DNA from: Opitutaceae bacterium
GTDB lineage: Bacteria; Verrucomicrobiota; Verrucomicrobiia; Opitutales; Opitutaceae
Length of the DNA stretch: 6,206 bases
Direction of reading: 5' to 3'
Assembly (NCBI GenBank): GCA_023265535.1
Contig: JAHFTI010000270.1
Coordinates: forward strand, 1-6,206
Shown here: piece after piece, positions 1 to 5,868 of the stretch
How positions within the stretch are numbered: position 1 is the first letter of the stretch
Layout of the letters: each line of letters opens with the position of its first letter
Position numbers and translations under genes: made by a program
Notes under the pieces: model-generated
What the model saw: only the letters and a program-made list of their open reading frames with translations
Told to the model about the DNA's origin: nothing
The model's database searches: none

Positions 1-393
1 GCCGCCTGCAGGAAATACGGCCTCGAGAGCATCTTCATCGTCGCCCCCACCACGAGCGAGAGCCGGCTTCCCGTGATCGCCGCCGCCACCACGGGCTTCA
101 TCTACTACGTCTCCCGAGAGGGTGTCACCGGCATGCGCGACCAGATGGCCGGCGGCATCCCGGAGGCCATTGCGCGTATCCGCAAGTACACTACGGGACC
201 TGTCGTCGTGGGCTTCGGCATCTCGCGCCGAGAGCATGTGAGCACGGTGGGCGCCACCGCCGACGGTGTCGTCGTGGGCAGCGCCCTGGTCAATGTCATT
301 GCGGGCAACCTCAACGACCGCGCCTCCATCGCCTCCAAGCTCGCCGCCGTCGCCGCCGACCTGGCCGCCGGCCTGCCCCGAAAGGCCTCCTGA
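1..393 (+). CDS. trpA: Tryptophan synthase alpha subunit, C-terminal part (5' end outside the window)
   Basis: The open frame runs from base 1 to a TGA at 391-393 and encodes about 130 residues, roughly the C-terminal half of a family that is usually near 265-270 residues. TrpA cleaves indole-3-glycerol phosphate to indole and glyceraldehyde 3-phosphate and channels indole to TrpB in the cytoplasmic alpha2-beta2 complex. Visible family signatures are an APTT stretch, then GFIYYVSREGVTG (loop and strand of the TIM barrel), PVVVGFGIS (part of the phosphate-binding end of the barrel) and ADGVVVGSALV near the C-terminus. There is no internal start to choose; a GTG at 73 lies inside the conserved barrel and is just a valine codon. 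Nothing suggests that the gene is broken. The following gene is a regulator with no obvious tryptophan link, so trpA is probably the last gene of its own operon. Confidence 0.95.
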   Translation, partial: AACRKYGLESIFIVAPTTSESRLPVIAAATTGFIYYVSREGVTGMRDQMAGGIPEAIARIRKYTTGPVVVGFGISRREHVSTVGATADGVVVGSALVNVIAGNLNDRASIASKLAAVAADLAAGLPRKAS

Positions 394-449
394 GCACAGG
401 GGCGCCCGCGGCTGTGACCTGTGCCGCCGACAGGGTGCCCGGGATCGCA

Positions 450-475
450 CGAAGGCGATTATAGGATCGCTTTCG
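450..475. promoter_or_regulatory. 26-bp inverted repeat upstream of the DeoR-family gene
   Basis: Arms CGAAGGCGAT and ATCGCTTTCG flank the 6-base centre TATAGG. All ten positions can pair, one of them as G.T. The centre resembles a -10 hexamer, but no good -35 is visible 17 bases upstream. The position, ending 28 bases before the ATG at 504, suits an autoregulatory operator. It could instead be part of a trpA terminator, but the run of seven T (489-495) begins 14 bases after the stem ends, which is too far for a standard intrinsic terminator. Confidence 0.45.
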
Positions 476-488
476 CTCATATTTGCGC
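471..488 (+). promoter_or_regulatory. Candidate regulator site 1 (TTTCGCTY-N6-GYGC)
   Basis: The sequence is TTTCGCTC-ATATTT-GCGC. It overlaps the right arm of the inverted repeat and ends 15 bases before the DeoR-family start codon. TTTCGC at 471, TTTGCG at 482 and TTTCGC at 493 are spaced exactly 11 bases apart, about one helical turn. Helically phased short T/C-rich repeats are a known operator style in some DeoR-family regulators. The same pattern occurs in the two other promoter-bearing intergenic regions (2338-2355 and 5024-5041). Binding is inferred. Confidence 0.4.
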
Positions 489-503
489 TTTTTTTCGCGA
501 CCC

Positions 504-1268
504 ATGCGAGTGCCCCGCCATGTAGTCGAAGCCAGGCAAGCCCGCTTGGCCGAGTTGTTGCAGACGCACGGATACATTCCGATCAGCGAGATCTGCCGCC
601 TCACCCAGGTCTCGGAGGCAACCGTCCGTCGCGACCTCGAGGCCCTGTCCCGCTCGCGTCGCATCACCCGCACGCATGGCGGCGCGATGGCCGATTTCAA
701 CTCCCGTTTTCCGTCCTTCCTTGAACGCCAATCCCTGAATTCGGAGGGCAAGCGCGCCATTGCGAGGCAGGCCGTCAGTCTGCTGAGCCAGGGCATGACC
801 TGTTACTTTGACTCGGGCACGACCATCCACGCCATCGCGAGCCTGCTGCGTGAGCAGCCCGTGCGCCCCCTGACAGCGGTGACCAACAACCTTCATGTGG
901 CCACGGTGCTTTCCGACATCGACGGAGTCCGCCTGCACATGATCGCCGGGCAATTGCTGCCGCGGCAGGCCATCCTGCTGGGCGATGCCGCCTGCAAGAG
1001 CGTGGCGAGCTGGCAGTTTGATATCGCCTTCATCGGCGCCGAGGGAATCACCCACGAGGGAATCTGGAACACCACTGCCGATGTCGTGAGCCTGCAGTCG
1101 GTCGTGGCGAGGCGCGCACGCCTGCTGGCCGTGTGCCTGGACCGCCAGAAGATCGGCATGACCGCCCAGGAATTCCTCTTCGCAATGCCCAAGACCGGCC
1201 GGTTGCTCACCGATGCAGGGCCCGCCGACCTGGAGCGCGCCTCGATCGATGCCTCGGTCCTCAAGTGA
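504..1268 (+). CDS. DeoR/GlpR-family transcriptional regulator
   Basis: This 254-residue protein has the usual DeoR-family length and plan. A winged helix-turn-helix lies at about residues 12-60: ISEICRLTQVSEATVRRDLE is the helix-turn-helix and RTHGGA the wing. The C-terminal effector domain of the sugar-phosphate isomerase-like fold has DSGTTIHAIA (103-112), TNNLHVA (127-133) and FIGAEGITHEGIW (176-188). The usual D-x-S-K-F-G motif is replaced by DRQKIG (213-218), so the effector site may differ from that of GlpR. These proteins generally repress sugar-catabolic operons and release DNA when they bind a phosphorylated sugar intermediate. I chose ATG 504; an in-frame TTG at 483 would add seven residues and run through the T-tract and putative operator. 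No Shine-Dalgarno is visible. DeoR-type regulators are typical of PVC microcompartment loci, so control of the downstream operon is a reasonable inference. The true effector is unknown. Confidence 0.9.
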   Translation: MRVPRHVVEARQARLAELLQTHGYIPISEICRLTQVSEATVRRDLEALSRSRRITRTHGGAMADFNSRFPSFLERQSLNSEGKRAIARQAVSLLSQGMTCYFDSGTTIHAIASLLREQPVRPLTAVTNNLHVATVLSDIDGVRLHMIAGQLLPRQAILLGDAACKSVASWQFDIAFIGAEGITHEGIWNTTADVVSLQSVVARRARLLAVCLDRQKIGMTAQEFLFAMPKTGRLLTDAGPADLERASIDASVLK

Positions 1269-1365
1269 GGCATGGCTTTGCCCGCACGTCCGTTGCCCCC
1301 TGCGCCTTCGCCGAGGCCTGCGCCACGGATGACCGCCGCGTGACGCTCGCCTGTGGTTTGTCTGC

Positions 1366-1392
1366 AGGGCAGCTTGGCGAAGTGCCAGCCCT
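1366..1392. terminator. Possible stem-loop between convergent genes
   Basis: AGGGC (1366-1370) pairs with GCCCT (1388-1392), and TGGC (1375-1378) pairs with GCCA (1384-1387) around a GAAGT loop, leaving a 4-base bulge on the left arm. It lies in the 130-bp gap between the convergent DeoR-family and EEP genes, close to the EEP stop. No T-run follows on either strand, so termination is only a possibility suggested by position. I see nothing else in this gap. Confidence 0.2.
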
Positions 1393-1398
1393 CGCTGA

Positions 1399-2238
1399 TC
1401 AGTAGCGCAGCTCGGTCACCACGGGGAAATGGTCCGACGGGTAGTGGAGGTCGACCGCATCGCTCAGGGTACCATGGCGCAGGACGCTGACGCCTTCGCC
1501 GACAAAGATGTGGTCGATTCGGTCCACGGCAGGGACCTCGTACTTGAAGCCGTTGAAGGTGCCGACAGGGCCGTAGGGAGGGAGCTGGCTGAGCTGGCGC
1601 GTGTCTTTCAGTCCTGAGACCAGGATGCGGTAGGGTTCGCTGTCCGGCGTCGAATTGAGGTCGCCCATGAGGATCACGGGACCGCCTTCCTTGGCGGCCT
1701 CGGTGACGCGCGCGAGCAGCAGCTTGGCGGAGTTGCGGCGCGCCTCCACCGCCTCGTGGTAGAAGTGGGTGTTCCAGACGCGCAGCACCTTGCCGGAGTG
1801 TTTGTCCTGCAGCCTGACCCAGGTGCAGATGCGATGGTACTTTTGTGCGTCCCAACCGTAGGACACCTTTTCGGGCGTCTCCGAGAGCCAGAAGGTGCCG
1901 CTGTCGAGCAGCGTGAAACGCTCCTTCAGGAAAAAGATGGGTGAGAATTCGCCGGCGTTCGCGCCATCGTCCCTGCCTGCGCCCGCATGGCCATAGGAGG
2001 GATCGGCGAGCAGGTCGTCGAGCTGGGTGCGCAACACCTCCTGGAAGCCGATCAGCTCGAAGTTGTGAAAACGGATCAGCTCACGCACCTGCTTCCTGCG
2101 CGTGTCCCAGCCGTTGCCCGCAGGGAGATCCATGTCTGTTTTCACGCGGATGTTGAAGGTGGCCGCACGCAGGGTGTCGGCATGGAGGGATGAAACCAGG
2201 AGGCTCATGAGGAGAAGGAGTGCGAGGGGCAGACGCAT
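1399..2238 (-). CDS. Secreted endonuclease/exonuclease/phosphatase (EEP) family hydrolase
   Basis: The 279-residue protein starts with a clear Sec signal peptide: R2, then the hydrophobic run LPLALLLLMSLLVSSL, with probable cleavage after LHA at residue 20. The mature part is one complete EEP domain of the DNase I/exonuclease III/sphingomyelinase fold. TFNIR (27-31) is the first strand and N29 a metal-site residue. GFQEV (64-68) carries the metal-binding glutamate E67. NTHFYH (156-161) carries a catalytic-type histidine, GDLNSTP (192-198) the conserved D193 and N195, DHIF (242-245) the next acidic residue, and SDHFPV (268-273) the terminal catalytic D-H pair. It should be an active metal-dependent phosphodiesterase or phosphatase outside the cytoplasm. 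The family acts on nucleic acids, phospholipids and phosphorylated small molecules, and the sequence does not identify the substrate. It is convergent with the DeoR-family gene and divergent from the next gene. The start ATG has no Shine-Dalgarno; a second in-frame ATG lies at codon 11, but using it would truncate the signal peptide. Confidence 0.88.
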   Translation of the reverse strand: MRLPLALLLLMSLLVSSLHADTLRAATFNIRVKTDMDLPAGNGWDTRRKQVRELIRFHNFELIGFQEVLRTQLDDLLADPSYGHAGAGRDDGANAGEFSPIFFLKERFTLLDSGTFWLSETPEKVSYGWDAQKYHRICTWVRLQDKHSGKVLRVWNTHFYHEAVEARRNSAKLLLARVTEAAKEGGPVILMGDLNSTPDSEPYRILVSGLKDTRQLSQLPPYGPVGTFNGFKYEVPAVDRIDHIFVGEGVSVLRHGTLSDAVDLHYPSDHFPVVTELRY

Positions 2239-2526
2239 GAAGGGGGGCTTTCAGGAGGAGAGGGGGAGTGGTGAGCGCCGGCGGCGCCGAGAGGGCCTTT
2301 CACCGTGCCTGAAAACCAGCCCGCGGCAATCTGATCCTTTCGCTTTTCAGAGTGCAGTTTCTGGACGGCGCGCACTTGCCAGCACTGAGGGAAACACTGA
2401 TGCTTTTCCTGCCTTTCAGGCCCTCCCCCAAAACCTGCCCTTGATCCCCGTGTCCGCCTTCGTTGGTGGCATGGCATTTAGGGCTATCTCCCACGTACGG
2501 CCCCCGATCCTCGCCCCCCCCCAACC
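2239..2526. other. Divergent intergenic region between the EEP gene and the hydrolase/FGE gene
   Basis: These 288 bases separate two divergently transcribed genes for exported proteins, so promoters in both directions are expected. I could not pick a convincing -35/-10 pair. The region holds the second copy of the TTTCGCTY-N6-GYGC motif, four TTTCAG hexamers (2249, 2345 and 2414 on +; 2309-2314 on -), an inverted repeat TTTCA-N7-TGAAA (2298-2314), and a run of nine C (2514-2522) ending four bases before the ATG at 2527. No plausible gene is present; the open frames here are low-complexity shadows. Confidence 0.6.
2338..2355 (+). promoter_or_regulatory. Candidate regulator site 2 (TTTCGCTY-N6-GYGC)
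   Basis: The sequence is TTTCGCTT-TTCAGA-GTGC. It shares the TTTCGCT core and the GYGC end at the same spacing as sites 1 and 3. It is also preceded by GATC, as at site 1 but one base closer. It lies about 100 bases upstream of the EEP start and about 170 bases upstream of the hydrolase/FGE start, so it could serve either divergent gene. Function is inferred only from recurrence. Confidence 0.35.
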
Positions 2527-4740
2527 ATGTTCCTGTCTTCCCTTTTCAACCGCCAGGCCAGGCACTCGCTGCTCGGCCTGCTTGCCGCGGTCTTCGCAGT
2601 CCCCGGCCCCCTTCATGCCGCCCCCACCACCTTCGAATTGCGCGGCAGTCAGCTCACCGGTCCCGCCCAGCTCGATCCGGGCCAGCAGGAGTGGTTCGCG
2701 AAGATGAACAATTGGAAGAAGGACACCGGCTCGGCCCGCGGCGCCTGGCTGGCGGAGCTTCGCGCCTGGCGTGAGCAGCAGCTTGCCCGCATCAACTACA
2801 GCGGAGCCCAGTACCTCAGGCCCGACCTCGCCTGGACGCAGCGCAACTTTGTCCAACCGCAGGTCATGGTCGAGGACCGCTACTTTTACGACCCTGTGGC
2901 GCGCCGCTACACGGTCGACCGCCTGCTCGACGATCTCGAGCTGCGCTACGGCGGCGTGGACAGCGTGCTGCTCTGGCCCGTGTATCCGAACATCGGTGTC
3001 GACAACCGCAACCAATGGGACCTCCCGCGCGACCTCCCCGGCGGCCCCGAGGCCATTCGCGCGATGGTGGCCGACTTCCACCGGCGCGGCGTGCGCGTGT
3101 TCCTGCCCACCATGCCTTGGGACACCGGCACTCGCGATCCGGGCTGCTCCCATGCTGAGGCCACCGCGAAGCTCATCGCCGAGTTCGGCGTCGACGGCGT
3201 GAATGGCGACACCTGCGACGGGCTCACGCACGATCACCGTCTCGCCCAGGATGCCCTGCGGCCTGGCGTGGCCCTCGAGCCGGAGCTCTCCATGCGCGAG
3301 GACTCCATGCTCGAATACAACCAGCAGAGTTGGGCCTACTGGGAGTATCCCTTCGTGCCCATGGTGAGCAAGTGGAAGTGGCTTGAGCCGCGCCATCTCA
3401 TCAACGTCTGCGACCGCTGGGCCCGCGACCGCACCGACCTCATGCAGTCCGCGTTTTTCAACGGCGTCGGTGTCGAGAGCTGGGAGAATATCTGGGGCTA
3501 TTGGAACCAGTTCACTGAGCGCGATGGCGAGGCCCTGCGGCGTATCTCGACGGTATATCGCGCCTTTCCCGAGCACCTCGTGAGTGCCGGGTGGACGCCG
3601 CATGTGCCCACGCTCCGCTACGGCGCCTACGCCAGTTCCTTCCCGCTCAAGGGCTCGGAATTGTGGACCCTGGTGAACCGTGGCGAGTACGACCTCAGCG
3701 GCGCCTTGCTTGAGGTGGATCACAAGTCGGGGCGCGAGTACTTTGATCTCTGGAATGGCCGTCGCCTCACCCCGCGCGTCGCAGGCGACAAGGCCACACT
3801 CGACCTTTCCCTCGAGCCCCGCGGTTACGGTGCCGTGCTCGCGGTCGATGCCGGCAGCACGCCGTCCGCGCTCGAGGCCTGCCTCACGCGCATGGCCCAG
3901 CTTTCGTCAAAGCCTCTCGCGAGTTTCTCCGCAGTCTGGCGTTGCCTGCCGCAGAAGCAGGTGCCCATCGCCGCCACAGCACCCGCAGCCATTGCGCCCA
4001 AGGGCATGGTGCGCATTCCCGGCGGGGACTTTGATTTTCGTGTCACCGGCATCGGCATCGAGGGCGAAAACCGCGAGGGACTGGATGTGCAGTATCCCTG
4101 GGAGAATTCCCCGCGTCGCGGGCACTCGCAGCGCATGACCCTTCGCCCTTTCCACATCGACCGCCACCCGGTCACCAACGCGGACTACAAGGTCTTCCTG
4201 GAGGCCACCCGCTACCAGCCTGCGGACGCGCACAATTTCCTGCGCCATTGGGTCGACGGCCGCCCTCCCGTGGGCGCCGAGAACTCGCCCGTCATCTGGG
4301 TTTCCCTCGAGGATGCGCGCGCCTATGCCGCCTGGGCGGGCAAGCGCCTGCCCCACGAATGGGAGTGGCAATACGCCGCGCAGGGCACCGACGGCCGCGT
4401 GTATCCGTGGGGCAATGACTGGGACGCCTCCGCGGTTCCCGAGCCCCAGAAGGGCCGCGCGCAGCTGTTGCCACCCGCCGTGGGCGCACACCCGAAGGGG
4501 GCGAGTCCCTTCGGCGTGGAGGACCTAGTTGGTCTGGTCTGGCAATGGACCGACGAGTACGTCGATGAACGCACACGCGCCGCCGTCCTGCGCGGGGGCA
4601 GCTGCTACACGCCGCAAAACTCGTTTTGGTATTTCCCCCAGGCCTACAAGCTCAGTGAGCATGGCAAATACCTCCTGATGGCCCCCGCCAAGGACCGCTC
4701 CGGCACGATCGGCTTCCGCTGCGTGCAGGACGCGCCCTGA
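2527..4740 (+). CDS. Exported two-part protein: glycosidase-like TIM barrel plus FGE-sulfatase (SUMF1-type) domain
   Basis: This 737-residue protein has a signal peptide: basic residues to R12, hydrophobic SLLGLLAAVFAV, probable cleavage near PLHA/AP at residue 31. Residues about 75-360 look like a TIM-barrel glycosidase: GVDSVLLWPVYPNIG (143-157) and RRGVRVFLPTMPWDTG (186-201) read as beta-alpha units, and GVDGVNGDTCDG (221-232) and ALEPELS (249-255) are strand ends rich in acids (D223, D228, E251, E253) that could be catalytic. Residues about 370-440 (ELWTLVNRGEYDLSG, YFDLWNGRRL) resemble the C-terminal beta-sandwich of such hydrolases. Residues 492-735 are an FGE/SUMF1-type domain: KGMVRIPGGDF, HPVTNADYKVFLEATRY, WVSLEDARAYAAWAGKRLP, YPWGN, LVGLVWQWTDEY, VLRGGSCY, IGFRCV. 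Both copper-binding cysteines expected just after RGGS in true FGEs appear replaced (T695 and F700 by alignment by eye), so formylglycine synthesis is unlikely. A role in polysaccharide breakdown or binding is inferred; I cannot assign the glycoside hydrolase family. Confidence 0.8.
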   Translation: MFLSSLFNRQARHSLLGLLAAVFAVPGPLHAAPTTFELRGSQLTGPAQLDPGQQEWFAKMNNWKKDTGSARGAWLAELRAWREQQLARINYSGAQYLRPDLAWTQRNFVQPQVMVEDRYFYDPVARRYTVDRLLDDLELRYGGVDSVLLWPVYPNIGVDNRNQWDLPRDLPGGPEAIRAMVADFHRRGVRVFLPTMPWDTGTRDPGCSHAEATAKLIAEFGVDGVNGDTCDGLTHDHRLAQDALRPGVALEPELSMREDSMLEYNQQSWAYWEYPFVPMVSKWKWLEPRHLINVCDRWARDRTDLMQSAFFNGVGVESWENIWGYWNQFTERDGEALRRISTVYRAFPEHLVSAGWTPHVPTLRYGAYASSFPLKGSELWTLVNRGEYDLSGALLEVDHKSGREYFDLWNGRRLTPRVAGDKATLDLSLEPRGYGAVLAVDAGSTPSALEACLTRMAQLSSKPLASFSAVWRCLPQKQVPIAATAPAAIAPKGMVRIPGGDFDFRVTGIGIEGENREGLDVQYPWENSPRRGHSQRMTLRPFHIDRHPVTNADYKVFLEATRYQPADAHNFLRHWVDGRPPVGAENSPVIWVSLEDARAYAAWAGKRLPHEWEWQYAAQGTDGRVYPWGNDWDASAVPEPQKGRAQLLPPAVGAHPKGASPFGVEDLVGLVWQWTDEYVDERTRAAVLRGGSCYTPQNSFWYFPQAYKLSEHGKYLLMAPAKDRSGTIGFRCVQDAP

Positions 4741-4832
4741 GGTACTACCTGGCTGCTCTTTTTGGTATTAAGGGACAGTTTCTTGACGAGAGTAGTTGCC
4801 GGAGAGGAAAGGGGCTGGGCGTAGGGCTTTTG

Positions 4833-4866
4833 GGCGCTTCTGCTGGAGCCCGACTCCGGGAGCGCC
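4833..4866. other. GC-rich stem-loop, function unknown
   Basis: GGCGCT (4833-4838) pairs with AGCGCC (4861-4866). Inside it, CTGGAG (4843-4848) pairs with CTCCGG (4854-4859) with one G.T, around the loop CCCGA. A 4x1 internal loop separates the two helices. No T-run follows, so it is not a standard terminator. It could be a chance structure in GC-rich DNA. Confidence 0.3.
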
Positions 4867-5023
4867 GAAGGGCGCGATCGAGGGCGGCTCTGCAGGTGGG
4901 CCTTGCGCCCGCTGCCTTGCCCGGAGAACAGCTCCTTTCCTCGGAGGCTGGGACCAAGCTGCTACAGGTATTTCACCCCGCAGTATCTATCTCTTTTGCT
5001 GCCCCGTTCCCGCCTCGCTCCCA

Positions 5024-5041
5024 GCGCTTTCCAGAGCGAAA
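5024..5041 (-). promoter_or_regulatory. Candidate regulator site 3 (TTTCGCTY-N6-GYGC)
   Basis: On the minus strand it reads TTTCGCTC-TGGAAA-GCGC, identical to site 1 at the eight 5' and four 3' positions (12 of 18 overall). It lies 97 bases before the pduL start and ends 34 bases before the putative -35, in the opposite orientation to site 1. It is a candidate operator for the DeoR-family protein at the microcompartment operon. Confidence 0.4.
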
Positions 5042-5075
5042 CCCATCATATCGCGCCTCCATTTCACGTTTGTGT

Positions 5076-5109
5076 TTGACTCGGGTGTGCAATTTAAATG
5101 AAAGATATC
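5076..5109 (+). promoter_or_regulatory. Possible promoter of the microcompartment operon
   Basis: TTGACT (5076-5081) is a good -35 match, and the AT-rich stretch at 5091-5110 follows. No -10 at ideal spacing is perfect: AAAGAT at 5101-5106 (19-base spacer) or AGATAT at 5103-5108 (21-base spacer) are the best candidates. The start codon of pduL lies at 5139, giving a short leader. The exact hexamers are uncertain. Confidence 0.4.
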
Positions 5110-5138
5110 AGTCATAAACCCCCGACTTTAACCGTCCG

Positions 5139-5807
5139 ATGTCCTCCATCGTTCCCAATCGCTCCCTGGTAGAGTCCCTCGTGCGACAGGCCGTCTTCAG
5201 CCAACTTGGCAAGGCGCCCCCGTCGGAAGTGCCGACGCTCGTCGTGAACAGTTCCGCCCGCCACATGCACGTCTCCCCGGAGAACCTCGAGGTGCTGTTC
5301 GGCAAGGGCTATCAGCTCCAACCCTACAAGTGGCTCTACATGGACGGCCAGTTCGCCTCCACCGCCACCGTCACCCTCGTCGGTCCCCGCGACCGCGTGA
5401 TCCACAATCTCCGCATCCTCGGCCCCTGCCGCAACCTCACCCAGATCGAGCTCTCCTTCTCGGACGCCGTCTTCCTGGGCATGGACATTCCGGTGCGCGC
5501 CTCGGGCAACATCAAGGGTTCCGCCGGTGGCGTCGTCATCGGTCCCAAGGGCGTGCTCGAGATGAAGGAGGGCATCATCCGCGCCGCCCGCCACGTGCAC
5601 ATGACCCCGAAGGACGCCGAATTCTACGGCGTGAAGGCCGGCCAGTTCATGACGCTCATCGTCGAGAGCGAGAGCTGCACCACGCGTCTCGACGACATGC
5701 TCGTGCGCGTCGATCCCAGCTTCAAGCTTGAGGTCCACATCGACACCGATGAGGCCAACGGCTGTTACCTGCACAAGGCCAAGCGCTGCGAACTCGTCCG
5801 CTCCTGA
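5139..5807 (+). CDS. pduL: PduL-type phosphotransacylase of a bacterial microcompartment
   Basis: At 222 residues this is a full-length PduL, the phosphotransacylase that exchanges CoA for phosphate on an acyl-CoA. This recycles CoA in the microcompartment lumen and feeds an acyl phosphate to a kinase for ATP. In PVC compartments the substrate is thought to be lactyl-CoA derived from fucose or rhamnose. The two PduL half-domains are each marked by a zinc motif: SARHMHVS (H42, H44) and ARHVHMT (H152, H154). CRNLTQIELS supplies R98 (phosphate contact) and E104, and LEVHIDTDEAN supplies H200. These match, with near-constant offset, the ligands I recall from the PduL crystal structure. Residues 8-23 (RSLVESLVRQAVFSQL) form an amphipathic helix followed by the linker GKAPPSEVP, a typical encapsulation peptide. 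ATG 5139 is the only start that gives this extension intact. It is the first gene of the operon, 61 bases from the shell gene, with no Shine-Dalgarno. Confidence 0.93.
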   Translation: MSSIVPNRSLVESLVRQAVFSQLGKAPPSEVPTLVVNSSARHMHVSPENLEVLFGKGYQLQPYKWLYMDGQFASTATVTLVGPRDRVIHNLRILGPCRNLTQIELSFSDAVFLGMDIPVRASGNIKGSAGGVVIGPKGVLEMKEGIIRAARHVHMTPKDAEFYGVKAGQFMTLIVESESCTTRLDDMLVRVDPSFKLEVHIDTDEANGCYLHKAKRCELVRS

Positions 5808-5868
5808 GCCTTTTTTCCCCACGATTTTTCAACCAGTCCACAACCATCAACCTTATCTCCCCACTACT

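Larger units (their letters stand above)
4741..5138. other. 398-bp non-coding region upstream of the microcompartment operon
   Basis: No convincing gene is present. The short open frames here have low-complexity, Arg/Ala/Pro-rich translations with no family resemblance. From the left it holds a GC-rich stem-loop (4833-4866), site 3 of the shared motif (5024-5041) and then an AT-rich island (5091-5118) unlike its surroundings, which includes the palindrome ATTTAAAT (5092-5099). This is a typical arrangement for the control region of a tightly regulated operon. I see no terminator with a T-run after the stop at 4740. Confidence 0.6.

Noticed and set aside
483..503. TTG 483 as start of the DeoR-family gene
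   Set aside because: The added residues MRFFSRP are not part of the family's N-terminus and would be encoded by the T-tract and repeat region; ATG 504 fits better.
893..1855. 320-codon minus-strand open frame across the DeoR-family and EEP genes
   Set aside because: It overlaps two well-supported genes in other frames and has an Arg/Pro-rich, low-complexity translation.
2463..2490. Sigma-54-like promoter (TGGCATG-N4-TT) before the hydrolase/FGE gene
   Set aside because: The -12 element reads TTAGG rather than TTGCA, and no enhancer-binding activator gene is seen; the match is too weak.
2416..3723. 435-codon open frame on the minus strand
   Set aside because: It is antisense to the barrel/FGE gene, has no recognisable domain, and arises because high-GC codon bias removes stops in this frame. 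The plus-strand gene has a signal peptide and conserved motifs.
4796..5117. Open frames of about 100 codons in the gap before pduL
   Set aside because: Their translations resemble no known protein, have no leader signal, and run through the candidate operator and promoter.
5112..5822. 236-codon open frame on the minus strand covering pduL
   Set aside because: The translation is a repetitive His/Asp/Gly/Val-rich mirror of pduL codons with no family features, while the plus strand encodes a complete PduL with all zinc ligands.
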